Position numbers and translations under genes: made by a program
In this document: positions 46,897-58,296 of the stretch, piece after piece
How the letters are laid out: each line of letters opens with the position of its first letter
Position numbering within the stretch: the stretch's first letter is position 1
DNA from: Pilatotrama ljubarskyi
Lineage: Eukaryota; Basidiomycota; Agaricomycetes; Polyporales; Polyporaceae
Assembly (NCBI GenBank): GCA_022385805.1
Contig: MU277749.1
Location: forward strand, 1-64,000
Direction of reading: 5' to 3'
DNA length: 64,000 nucleotides
Notes under the pieces: model-generated
Database searches by the model: none
Seen by the model: only the letters and a program-made list of their open reading frames with translations
Told to the model about the DNA's origin: nothing

Positions 46897-48454
46897 AACG
46901 CTTCATGTTAGTTATATGCAAACGGGCTGTATAGTGACTTGAGCCTCGGTTGATGCTTCCTGAAAGCCTTGGCTATAGGGGGAACCATGGGGAACCACGT
47001 TGAATGGCCTTATTCCAGGCCTGGACTCGGCGTACCGCCCTCACAGTAGAGATTCTGATCTGATCTCGTGCAACCAACCAATAGGCACGCAACGGAAGCA
47101 AATTTGGCCTATCGTGGAACGCTACAAAACGCGGCGATCTTGTTTTGAGCAGCAAGTACGTATACCCGGAGGCAGAATGCGTCTTCGTGTAGATTCGTGC
47201 ACGCCTGACCTACCGCAGGCATCCAACGGGAAATCGGTTACGTCGAGGGCCCATACGCTCCGCAGGAATCTCTTCCAGCTGTCAAGTCGTCGAGTACCTC
47301 GGAATTGGTACATGGCCATATACAGCTAGACCAAGCTGCTCGGTATTAGGGTACGCCAAGATATGACCTCGTCCCGTCCTAATCGTCGCTGAAACCGTTC
47401 AGATTTACAGACAAACCCCATTTACGCCTCTGTCCCTTGTGCCCTCCACTAGGCATTGACCTGCATTCATTAGTCCACCTGAGTCCATAGACCTCGCCGT
47501 CCGACCCCGGATCGGCTACCCATAAGCTGCAGACACCGAGAGGTTGGCGTCAGCGGCGTCAGCTCAGTGCCAGGTCCTCTGATGCTGCACGATCCCGGCG
47601 TTTATCCTAAGATGGCTGGTCCCCCGTACGGATGCGATGAGATCTGCGCTAAGACCTCCTAGTCCCCGGCGTCGCTCACAACGTCAAGGAAGCAGGCACA
47701 ACCGTCGCGGCATCAAATAGCTCTTGCATAACGGATGGATCTTCTCTCCGCGCAGTGCGTTATTTTCGCAAGTCGTCCCTGGTTGCCTCTCAGCTTTGTT
47801 CAAGCAGAAGATTTCCTGTGCTCGACGAATCTCTGAACAAAGGGTCATCTTTGTCCCGATTCCTTCGCCTCCCAAGCCACGTTAGCAGTTCAAACTCACT
47901 AGAACTCGCGGACTTCGTGCCCCCACCCCGTCTGGGCTTAATCCAGCGCTTGATGCACTCGCAAATGTCGGGCTTCTCGGGACCGCGTCCTTCCTTCCGA
48001 TTTCAGCCCGCAATATACCCTCCTCCGGCAATATCTTGACACAGCTCGAGGGCAGAGCACCGCAACGGAAGCATTCACGGCGCTGCTGAGACCGCAGTTT
48101 GCCGCCCCTCCGAGCGCCTCCCGCGCAGGCTATCTCGATCTTTCCTGCGGGGCACCCACAACGCGGGTCTACTCGAAGGTGTGACGGCATAGACTCGATG
48201 AATCGATGCTTCCAGGCCGAGCCGCAGAATTCCCAGGCGGGCGCGCGCTCAGAGTCTGGCGTTGTTGTTCCCTGCATGGTTGGCAGGAACCGTCCACAGT
48301 GGGGCTATACCTTTAACGTCAAGTTGCGGATCCTGCATGCTTCTAATACCAGGCCGACAATCCCTCTTCGCTCCTCGACCATTCCCTCCGACCCAAGTTC
48401 CTCTCGATCCAGGGCGCGTATTGCGACTCCCTTCTACCCGTCGACGCAACCACC
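46897..48454. other. Intergenic, no recognisable gene
   Basis: No domain or exon chain was recognised. The final few hundred bases, with CT-rich stretches around 48360-48450, are the likely promoter and leader of the WOPR gene. Confidence 0.5.
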
Positions 48455-49966
48455 ATGTCCCGCCCCCTCCCAGCCTCCGCCCTGCCGAAGGCCGACATCC
48501 TTCGGGGGTGGATCAAGACTACCAAAGACGCGATCCTCGTGTTTGAGGCAACGCGTGCCGGCATCGTCCCGCGCGTAACGCGTCGCTTCCACGACCTCGA
48601 GAAGCGCAGCATCATCCAGAGCGGCGCGATCCTCGTGTTCACCGAGGAAGAGAGCGGCATCAAGCGATGGACCGATCCGTATCTGTGGTCGGCATCGCGG
48701 ATGCAGGGGAACTTCCTGGTACGTCTGCCTTACCCTCACCACGCGTCCGGGGCGATTCTGACCGCTATCGGCCACGCAGATGTACCGAGAACGCGAGGAC
48801 GAGTACACGCCCGACGCTGCGTCTCCTTACCAATGTTCCGCGGTCTCGTCGCCGGACGACATCCCCGAGCGACAGGTCGATGCCGACCTCGAACACTACA
48901 TTCTCGGTAGCTGGAACAAGGGTAAAGGCCTGAAGAAAAACGGCTTGATGAAGAAGGTGACCATTTTGTCGCGTCGGAGGTTGCTCGCAGCCGTGCTGAC
49001 TCCGGCACCCAGACCATCTCCATGTCGATAGAGGGCACGACTTACCACCTCGTGTCCTACTACTACCCTTCAGACGTCCGCTCTGGTCTCCTCCAAACGC
49101 CGTCGTCGATGCCGGCCCTCGCATGTCTGGACATCAGCCCGGTCATCCTGAAGAGCCTTTCTCAGTTCCGGCAGCCCCCAGTTCTCGGCAAGACCAAGCG
49201 CGGTCGGTCGTCTCGGAGGTAAGCTATTGGCGAATTCGTGTGATGGACGATCTTGCTGAAGGCCAGCAGTAACAGCGTGAGGGGAACGACGAAAGAGTCC
49301 CGACCAACTGGGCTGGCGCTGGACACCCGCTCCGTACCGTACCCTTCGCCCCCGCGCCCTTATCCTTCCCCACCCCGCACGTCAATCCCCCAAGAACACT
49401 ACTTCGAATCTTACTCCCCGACGACGCCACGCGGTATGGTCGCGCCTGTGACCTGGTCCCCGCCCGGCCCAAGCCTCCCCAGTTCCCCGGAATCCTTCGT
49501 CATGCCTCACCCTTCGCCCGTCTCCCCCATCGAGTACGACTTTTCCCACCACTACCGCGAGGACAGCGCATCCGATACCTCATCGACCGCATCGATCGGC
49601 AGCCTCTCCCGACACTCTTCCATTCACGACGAGAGTCCCCTTGCCCTGCCGAGCCGCCCTGCCCGGAGTGCGACGGTCGACATCGCCTGGCACGAGCCCC
49701 CGCTGACGACTCCGACGTCCGCGTACGGGATCCCGATCCCCGCCCTCCACCCAGACTTGTACATTGCATCAGGTGCGGTCGCTTACGAACACCCGCCGGC
49801 ACTACAGCATACTCAGGAGCTCTTGCGCAGTTGGCGGCCCGTACTGGACGAGGCGCAGCTGCTGAACGGAGCTGGGGCATGTGCTGAGCGACTCTACCCG
49901 GCGGAGGCGGGTCTGGACTCGCACACGCCGCCGACGTCGTACTTCGCAGGCCCGATGTACCACTAG
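48455..49966 (+). CDS. WOPR-domain transcription regulator (Gti1/Pac2 family)
   Basis: This is a fungal-specific DNA-binding regulator of the Gti1/Pac2/Wor1 family, which controls development, morphology and often virulence-type programs. The first WOPR half carries GWIKTTKDAILVFEATRAGI, IVPRVTRRFHDLEKRSI, and the hallmark RWTDPYLWSASR. After an intron comes MYREREDEY, then WNKGKGLKKNGLMKK, and after another intron SIEGTTYHLVSYYYP, the second WOPR half. The remaining 240 residues are Ser/Pro-rich and probably disordered activation sequence, ending AGPMYH. Four exons are joined by three short introns. The final junction, to SSNSVRGTTKESR, is frame-consistent. The start ATG at 48455 sits in 'caaccaccATGtc'. 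The estimated length is about 445 residues. Target genes are not predictable from the window. Confidence 0.9.
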
Positions 49967-51384
49967 ACGTTCTCTCGATCGGTGATCGAAACGCGTGTCC
50001 GATCTCGAGCCTGAGCTTGGCGCGTGTTGTCTCTGTACTTGTACGATGTCCGGGGCGCGCAGTAGATGTGCGCGTGTGATATATGGTGGCGGCTTCTTAT
50101 ACACGCTGTATACTTACTGCATTTGCACAGTAACTGGTACAATACGACATCTCATCCTTGTACAGTCGTGTAGGTCTCTCATGCTTAGCAGTAGCCGGTC
50201 TTTGCGATATTGCAGAGTGTAGCGATGTTGATGCGGACGTTGATCGACTTGATGAGCACTTCAAGTTGTACATATACACTACCCCATGCAGTCCCTTATA
50301 GCATTGTCACCTCGCGCAAAGCGACTCGGTTCTGCAGTCATGAGACTACCAGGCGAATCGTGGTCAATCAATCCTGGATGAAATGCTTCGCAGGGCTCAT
50401 ATGTGTTGCATGAGCTTGAATGGATGATGCTCCTCTTCGAAAATCTGGAAGAGTGGAAGGTATAGACGCATTCCGCAATCGCACCGACGCGGACTTCGAC
50501 GAAGTCCAGAAAGTCGGTCACCTTCCGCCATGCATAACTTATCATGCGGCATAGGGGCTTGAGCAGAGGATGCGTGACCCAAAAAGAAGGAAAGATCGGA
50601 ACGACAGGGATCAATCGATGAACCTCGTGGCATCGCGCGAGACCCAGCTTCACTGTGCCCGAGTATCCGCTCCACGGCCCAGGGGACGCGGGGGAGGCAC
50701 ACCTGAAATGACGTCGGTCGGGATGATTGCGGATCGGCACGTTGAGCAAGGACAGGCCCAGCTGGCCTTCCCCGCTGTATTGCTTCCGTGTGGTCCAGTA
50801 AAATCGTGCAGTACTGCCGGTAATTGCTGACGGATAGGGGTTCGGCGCAACATTGGAGGCCTGTTCGATGAACGTGATAAAGCGGAGCTATCGCCAGCTC
50901 TACTGTCCCAACATCCGAGCAATGAAAAGAAAGTTCCTTACAGGACCCTGGCAAGATGTCACCAGCCTTAGAATGGGCGGACGTTCGTGCCAGACTCTAC
51001 GAGACATTTCATGAATGCTTGCCTGAAGACATTTTGAGATATCACGGACGGAGAGATCTCAGACTCAGAGTGCCGAATCGTTCAACCTGGATGAACATAT
51101 GGGTCTGGACTCGGCGCATCCTGGCTCCTGGTGGCAAGTACGATCTCGTGACCGGCATGGGACAGCGTCCCTAACAGAAATTCGTGTTTGCTCGTGTTAG
51201 GCTGCAGCCTCTGATCCTAACACCCACAAACACAGAATGCAACATTGCGAGCGCTCAGCAGTTATGCTGCATCGTCTGCAATTTGATTACGGGCCCCATC
51301 TTTCAGAAGCTGCTGCTCTTCCTTAGTGGCGTAGCACCCTCAGTGATGCCTGTAAGCACTGCGACATTCCTGATGGCTTGTGAA
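49967..51384. other. Intergenic with a short orphan frame
   Basis: An ATG-started frame at 50956-51174 (72 codons) contains FHECLPEDILRYHGRRDLRL and WMNIWVWTRRILAP. It looks protein-like but matches nothing I recognise; it may be a fragment of a decayed gene. The rest shows nothing clear. The upstream side of the F-box gene lies at the end. Confidence 0.4.
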
Positions 51385-53344
51385 ATGACCTACTGCGATT
51401 GCGCTGTCGGAAGGAGACTCAGTCTGCCGAGAACATATACGTGTCCGCTTCTCCAGCTATGCAGCACGTGGACAAGCTTCGACAGACACTGTCGGTTCAA
51501 GGAGATAATCCCATTAGGTGACATATGTTGCGCTTCAGACAAGCGTCGACACCCAACTCACCTCCTTGCCATATTGAACGACAGTCTAGAGACGGTGCGT
51601 ACGAGCGTGCATAAGTCTCAGATGCTGCGATGTATGTAGACTGACGCCTATTCGTTAGTTATACGCGTTCGAACAGAATGCCTTGTTGAGCATCGTGCAC
51701 TTCCGAAGGCAGTACAACTCTCATCTGCCACCCAATCGCCTTCCTCCGGAGATACTTGGGGAGATCTTCGAGTCGTTGCGCACACGGATGGCACCGAACA
51801 CAGCGTCATTTACGCAGCCTCTATACGATTACACTGACATCTTGTCCGCCCTCACGGTATGTCACAGGTGGTACGGCATAGCGACCGCGAGGGCAACGCT
51901 CTGGACCTTCATCGATTTCGCGCATGACCGCAATGCACCGGCGAAATTGAAGAGATCGCGGATGGCTCCTCTACACATTCGCTTCTCGCTTGAGGTGTAC
52001 GCTTCCAATGTTCTGGTTGATTTCATGCGCACACACGGCGATCGCCTGCGGGAACTCCACCTGTGGGCGGAAGATCGAGCTACTCTCAGCAGGCTTCTTG
52101 GCCGACTCAACGTTCTCGGTCGCAACCTGGCGCAGTTAATCGTCGCCGCCGTACGGGGTTCTCGAACCGTGGCCATCCGTAGTCTTTTCCTCGGATCTAC
52201 GCCAACGCTGAAGGCACTCGCCCTGAAGCGAACGCCTTGGGTTCCGTCCAATTCGTTCCCCAACCTCACTCACCTGTACTTGTCCAGTCTAACGCGGTTG
52301 TCCATTGCCCTCCTACTTGGATTGCTTCAACATTCTCCTATGCTCCACCTTCTGCACATCGATGAGTGTGATATCGACGTCTCCAGTTTTGACGGCGAGA
52401 CGACTGCGGCGGTCCCTCTGCCTCGTCTACGCTTCCTATCTCTTGGCCATGTGTCCTTTGACCCTGTTCATGATTTCATGCACCACTTGAACGTTCCCGG
52501 AAGCGTCATGCTCCGATTGTTCTCCCTCAGGTTCTGGCAGCACGCTGACGAGGACGAAGGATTCGGCGACTTTCTCTTCACCAACCCGTTCACGATCTCC
52601 AATGATTTCACCCGTCTGGAGATGGTCGTCGGGATGAACTGGCGCAAACTCGTAGCGGAGAGCGACGAACCAGGCTCGGGAGGGTTCTGGATCGACTTCG
52701 TCCTCCATCACACCCCTCTAGGCCTCTTTTCGGAAGATTGGGAGGACTGGCTCTACCAACTGCCGCAGGTACTATCGCTCTCTAGCATCCAAACGCTTCA
52801 CCTCTGCCTGCGCGTCTGGGACGTCTTGTTGCATCTCTCCCATTACATGCCCCAAGTTCGCACCCTCGCTATCGAAGAGCATACACCTATTCCCGACACG
52901 CACCCAGAGGTTTCCGCTGCCCATGGGATGATTGCGCACTTATGTGAATTACTACTCACGGACATCCCAATATCCTTTCCAAACCTTGAATCCATCAGCA
53001 TCGACGCTTCCTGTAACCTCCCAGACCCCGTACTCCTGCTTGCAGGTACCATGAAGCGAGCCCAGGACGGACGGCGACTACGACATCTCAGGATTCGGGT
53101 CGACCCAAGCCGTTATACGAGGGACTACATAACGGAGCAGTATACGGAGATATGCAAGCACGTCGATGAAGTCCTCTTTATCGACGGCGAGATATGGAAG
53201 TGGGAGGTAAACGAGGTCTGGCGCGCCGATCACGACTACTGGGAGCTGCGCGCGTCCGAGGATCCAATGCACGCCATGAATTATTGGTATCAAGTAAACT
53301 CTGCGTCAGACCCTGATGGGCACGACTCGGAAGACGTAACGTGA
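51385..53344 (+). CDS. F-box protein, basidiomycete LRR-type
   Basis: This is a member of the large basidiomycete F-box family, expected to be a substrate receptor of an SCF ubiquitin ligase. The main exon (from about 51659) contains the F-box core LPPNRLPPEILGEIFESL, then ALTVCHRWYGIATARATLWT. About 450 residues of irregular leucine-rich repeats follow, for example FPNLTHLYLSSLTRLSIALL. An upstream exon ending at 51594 joins in frame through a 64-nt intron to give LNDSLETLYAFEQNALL, which resembles the coil before the F-box in this family. The true first codon is uncertain: in-frame ATGs lie at 51346 and 51385, and a further upstream exon is possible. The frame stops with TGA at 53344, overlapping a donor-like GTGAGT, so an alternative short last exon is possible. 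The substrate is unknown. Confidence 0.8.
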
Positions 53345-53521
53345 GTTTGCTCGCCTCAGGTTTCCGCGTCGAAGTGGCTAACTACTGGTGTTCGAATCGT
53401 AGCTCTTGAAGCTGCGCTGAGTCCTATCCGCCAAATGACGCAGTCAAGTCTGCGTTAGGTTACACGGTACTGATGTCCGCGTCTGCTGCGGAAACTATTC
53501 GACCAAGAAGCGTATTCGTCG

Positions 53522-54247
53522 TTAGGAACCGGTTTCGCCTATGTCCTCATACCATTCCTACAACCAATGTCAGGGTCAACGTCTTTCATAACAGGGACCC
53601 TTCTCTCATTCTGATCTCGCGTACCTCGGGTTTCTCTCGAATATACCTTCCCATCAGTTCCTTGCACCCCTCGTCATTGACTACTACTACCTCTACTCCT
53701 TTGCTACGCAGCAGGTCCTCGCCACCCATGAAGTTCACGTTCTCTCCTATCACGACTCGCCGTATCTTGTATAGTAGAATCGCTCCGGTGCACATGCTAC
53801 ACGGACTGTATGAAACGATCGGGTCCGCTTCAGCCCAAGTCCCAAAAGGCTTGATCTGTCAATCCAGACCCACCTCAATGTCGTGTACTGTCACAGTCCG
53901 CATTGGAGCCGATACAAGCACCCCAGTTCCTGGATTGAGTACGCCTGCACGACTTCGGGTTGCTCGGTGGTGCGCACCATGGTAGCGTTGCGATATACGC
54001 TTGGCTTCTGTCGGCCTGCATCTTCGAGCGCAGAGATCTCAGCGTGCAATGTCGGCGAGCACTTCTGCACCCGTTGATTGTGTCCCTGCCCGACGACTCG
54101 CGGAATGTCAACGTCGCCGCTACCTTCGCCGCCGTGCACGACCAAGGCAGCACCGATAGGCACGCCGCCCTCATCATAGCTCTGCTTCGCATGCGCGACG
54201 GCGATCTCGAACCCCAAGAGGTCTGCGTCGCTAGTGAGGGGCGGCAT
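53522..54247 (-). CDS. FCY1: Cytosine deaminase
   Basis: This zinc enzyme deaminates cytosine to uracil in pyrimidine salvage; fungal enzymes of this type also act on 5-fluorocytosine. Exon 1 from the ATG at 54247 carries YDEGGVPIGAALVVHGG, the zinc and catalytic motif TLHAEISALE, and RNATM. A 14-nt exon (53874-53887) then encodes YTTL plus part of Ser. The next exon begins SPCSMCTGAILLYKI, holding the two zinc cysteines, followed by VVIGENVNFMGG. A last exon gives EEWYEDIGETGS with TAA at 53522-53524. Without the 14-nt exon and the last exon the protein would appear broken, yet the spliced protein is complete at about 165 residues. An in-frame ATG at 54667 would add an unlikely 140-residue extension, so it was not used. 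Confidence 0.9.
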
Positions 54248-54798
54248 CGGCACTAGAGAGACAGTCTCCAGACCGTCGGTCGTGGGGGTGTGCACAACGA
54301 TCGAGAACGAGCGGAAATGAGCTGTCCGTCGCCGTGATAGTGCGGCGCGGCGCGCGCGGAGAAGTAAAACAGCGCTGGGAACCTTACCCGTTACATTGGG
54401 AAACATGCAGTCCCCAGATTCCCGTGCCATGCGGGACTGCATTCGGATGGTGTCAAGGCCACGCCCACGCCGCGGGCCGCTGCTTGATATCTGAGTCCGT
54501 AGGCAGTTCTTGGTACCGGGCAGGCATCTTGTACATAGTTGGGCGATGGGATCATGATCGCCGGCGGACGAGACGCTACGTAGGTGGCTACGCCCGAGAA
54601 AAGCATCCGAGCCTCGGGCAGGATCTGTCTCAGATCCAGGTACTACTTCGGTCAGGCCAGCATGCATGGAACTCGCGGGCGATCATATGGATTACGATCA
54701 AAGTGGTTATATGTAAGAAAGGCCCCCTCAACCAATAATAATATGAATTAAAGGATTCTAAGAGCCCGAGAGTCAATCGAAAGGAATGCCGCGATCGG
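54248..54798. other. Intergenic, upstream of cytosine deaminase
   Basis: This contains the promoter side of the minus-strand deaminase gene and the 3' flank of the secreted-protein gene. Nothing coding was recognised with confidence. Confidence 0.45.
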
Positions 54799-56947
54799 TC
54801 AGACCAAGCTAGGAGAGACATATGAGTACACCTGCACTGGAAGAGAGACATGGCAAGCGCTGCTTACCTTGAACCAGCTACCTTCTCCTCTACCACACTG
54901 GCCACGCTGCCCAGGAGCGAAGACGGGCATGCGACGCCGTCGTCGCGTGCCAAGAGAGCAGCCCTTGCGGCACGGCCAGTGTACGCCCTACGAGCGCTGG
55001 TGCTTCCGAAGCATTTCTGCAGGGAACGAGTTGAGTTGATCACTAAGCACGCGAAATATGATCGACGCACCTTGAACAGGTCGAAGGTATGCTGGAAGAG
55101 TGTGACAGACGTGCCCTTCTTGAAAAGACTGAAGAAGTCCGCGTCTGCGCCCGCAGTGACGGCCAGACCGCTCGTGATGTCCACACAGCCGCCAAAGGCC
55201 GTGCCCGCGTCGTTGCCCTTGGTGGAAGTCGACGCCTCCGCGGCCGCCGTCAGAGACAGATCAAGTGCGGCATCGGAGTCAAGATCGAGGTTGATGGTCG
55301 CCTTGACCTTGTCATCGATGGCGCTGATACCGAACGCAAGCTGTTCGAGTTTGACAACTGATGCATCAATACTACGATGCACTGCAGCAGGGCAAAAGTA
55401 CCTACGGATGGGATGAGGTGGGCTGCCACCTGGCCGTGGGCGGTCACATTGGGGCTCACGGAGAGCTTGACATTCGAGTCACCAGGAGTGAACGAACCAG
55501 CTTGGGAGTTGCCACCAGGAGGGAAGAACAGCTGCATCCCCTTGACGTCGTAAGCGAGGTCAACGTCCATGTCGACGTTCGCGTCAAGCGACGCGGTGGC
55601 TTCAGCATTGACAGAGAACGTAGGACCGATAGTGAAGATCCTGGAGAGCGATAAGCAGATGTTGCGGGAGATCCCAATCCCAGGTTGATAACTCACTTCG
55701 GGAAATCCAGCTCGGGGATGCCGACTTCGAAAAGCGGGATTTTGCCTGTGCTGATGATCCCCTATTTGTACAGGAATCAGTGATCTGACATGGCTTATAC
55801 ATGCCGACCCCCTCAACTGACCGTAAGAGTCGCACCAAGCCCGAGGGTACCGGTGATAGTCGCATCGAGACCGACGAACAAGCCGAACTCCGAGATTTCT
55901 GGCGGGATGACGCTACCCGCGACGGCGACGCCGTAGTTTACGGTACCGTCGACCTTGCCATCGAGATCGACCTTCACTTCGCCGGAGAAAGCTGGGACAT
56001 TCCCCTTTTGCGGGCAGGAGATCTGCTTGTCGAACAAGGGGAAGTCCTTCTCGAAGTTGAGCGGGCTGCTCCCAGTAATGTTCTTATTGAAATCACCGAG
56101 GAAGTTGGCATGGACTTGCGCAAGGCCTGAAAGACGTTTGTCAAGAAAGAACAGGGGTACAGCGCTTATCTATACGCACCGGCAAGGGTATCATCAATCC
56201 AGCTGCCAAGGCCACGCTTCGCATTACCTGTCCCAGTTGGCGGCTCAACAGTAAAGTTGCCCGCGACCCCAGGGATGGACGATCCCATAAGGAACATGGT
56301 CACATTGCCGTTCCTGCAAGCTCTTGTAAGCAGATACCACCTAAATTGTTCATGCACAACTCACTGTGCGCTGGCATCGACATCCGCGAAGTTTGTCGCG
56401 AGGCTCATACCCTTGACGACAGGTTGCGAGCCGTCACGGCGTACGATAGATGACCTCTTGCTAGCGGGAATCGACTGGTCCTGATGCACCCACTCACGGG
56501 TGACGAGCGCGAAAGGAGTGGATCCGCACTGCGGGGCGTTTAGAAACTGCACAGCAAGAGGTGGCGAGGATCACATACGGTCTTCGGTAAACGGACCAGG
56601 GTGCCTGCCGCGCTGTTCTGATAGATATGGTCGCAGCCCTTGTCAGGATCCGAACACACAAGACGGATATCCTGGTCGGAGACGTTTGGGTCGCAGTCCA
56701 TGATCATCCATCCTGCAGCTGAGGTGATGTCAGACACGGCAGCTTGAGGTCCGACCTTTCATATGCGGAAAATCAGCGTCTTTTAAAAGCGTTATGAATG
56801 CGGAACACTCACAACTCGGACTGTGCCCGAGCCCGTTCCCGAAGTGAGATCCCAGTTACACTCGCCGAAGCACGGCTTGGACCAATCATTCGCGGCTCGC
56901 GCGGCGATGGGGAGAAGGGCTGCTACAAGGAGGGGACTGAAGACCAT
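54799..56947 (-). CDS. Secreted protein of unknown function (DUF7223-like)
   Basis: The protein starts MVFSPLLVAALLPIAARAA, a clear signal peptide, followed by NDWSKPCFGECNWDL. Further conserved-looking segments are ITSAAGWMIMDCDPN, QDIRLVCSD, SWIDDTLA and VDGTVNYGVAVAGSVIPPEI. The later segments VDMDVDLAYDVKGMQLFFPP and INLDLDSDAALDLSLTA alternate hydrophobic and acidic residues like beta-strands. From memory this layout matches a family of large basidiomycete secreted beta-rich proteins annotated as DUF7223; I could not check this. About nine exons are needed, including a small last exon whose acceptor at 'tcctag' would give the ending SLV and a stop at 54799-54801. That 3' end is uncertain. 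It is probably extracellular or cell-wall associated. The TATA box on the minus strand at about 57076-57083 fits. Confidence 0.65.
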
Positions 56948-57075
56948 GGCTCGAGACTCGTGAAGACGACGTAAACGTCGTGAAAAGGAGCGGGGCTTTA
57001 GAAGAAGAGAGGGAGCGAAGAACGAATGGGAGAATCACCAGGACCCGTAAGGATCCCTCCAGCAGACCCACGGGC

Positions 57076-57083
57076 ATTTATAG
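57076..57083 (-). promoter_or_regulatory. TATA box of the secreted-protein gene
   Basis: The minus-strand 'ctataaat' lies about 130 bp upstream of the start codon at 56947, within GC-rich DNA. Confidence 0.55.
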
Positions 57084-58296
57084 GGCTGCGCGGGCGCGGA
57101 GATGCGCCATGGAATCAATCGCGCGGTGCAGATCAATCGTTGTCGTCGAGGCGCAGATGGTGCGGACGCCGGTGGCCTTGGCGAACCGCTCTGTGTGGTT
57201 CGGCGGGCGGGACCGTTGAGGGCCTCCCAGAGCTGTACGAGCTGCAACGGCAGATCAAAGATGGGCCCTCAAACGTCCATCGCGCGCATCTATGTCCTAT
57301 CCAAATTCATATTGCTCTTGGAGGGCCCGGCAAGGCACTGCACAGTGTGTCAAGGCGGACTAATGGCTCCGACGATTACCTTGGATCCGTCATATCAAAA
57401 TAGCTACGAGCTGGCTTAGGTCGACCCACATGTTGACAACGCTTGGCCAGCGGACCATGAAAAACCTCTCGACCAGGTATATACGCAGGGCAGTGCAAAG
57501 AGACATCCCTGACGTGGTCGTCAACCTCCATGATGGGGCCGTACCCGAGGTGTACTCTCAAACAGGTAACTCACCAGGAACGATTTGCCCTCTGTGCAGC
57601 GGTCGATCCTGGCGCTTCGTATCCATTGCATGCTTTCGGATCGTATCTTCGGTATACCTGCACATTTTTTTCGGGTTCAATGACTTCCCTTGCTCCGATC
57701 TTCAGCATTATAGAGAGCGAATTGAGATCGTCGGCAGAGCTTTGCTTCAGGACGGAGAGGTGGACGTTGCACCGTTATGGTATTACCACTGTTTCAAAAA
57801 GCTCCTACATTGGCGATGATCCTATCCACAACTCAACCCAGTTCAGGTGAAGACGATGGTAGGGGAGAACAAACGGGCCATCGCAGGTTAGCCGGCGCTC
57901 AATATCACTCCGGCGCTCCCCAAAAGCGCTAGCGTCTACAAATCTCGCAAGTTGGTAAGTACGAGTGGTCACACATGTCTCGGCAGTAGTGGCTCCTGCG
58001 CCCATTGATCAAGGATGCACCTGATGCTTGTGAACGGGATAGGACGGCGCGAAGTCCGTCTCCCAACTGAGCTGATGCAGGTGGTCTTTATGTTTTCCCC
58101 GGGGAAACATCAGGCGCCGGCGGAAGATGGCGCACGATGGGGAGTGTTATGATCTCACAGCCGCAGAACGGAAGCCGAGAAGATCGGTCAAAGCATCTAT
58201 GCTCAAGGACAACAGATGGATATTGTACACTGCGCGCGTTTCATGCCTTCTCATACGACGTCCTCGCTTCTAGCTGTCTCGTTCGACAAACGGCCG
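57084..58296. other. Intergenic, no recognisable gene
   Basis: No domain was recognised on either strand. A 14-bp perfect palindrome (TTT CCCC GGGG AAA) lies at 58094-58107, about 190 bp downstream of the first monooxygenase stop. Confidence 0.5.

Noticed and set aside
53891..54667. N-terminal extension of cytosine deaminase from the ATG at 54667
   Set aside because: The extension is Arg/Ser-rich with no conserved match, while the usual family start coincides with the ATG at 54247.
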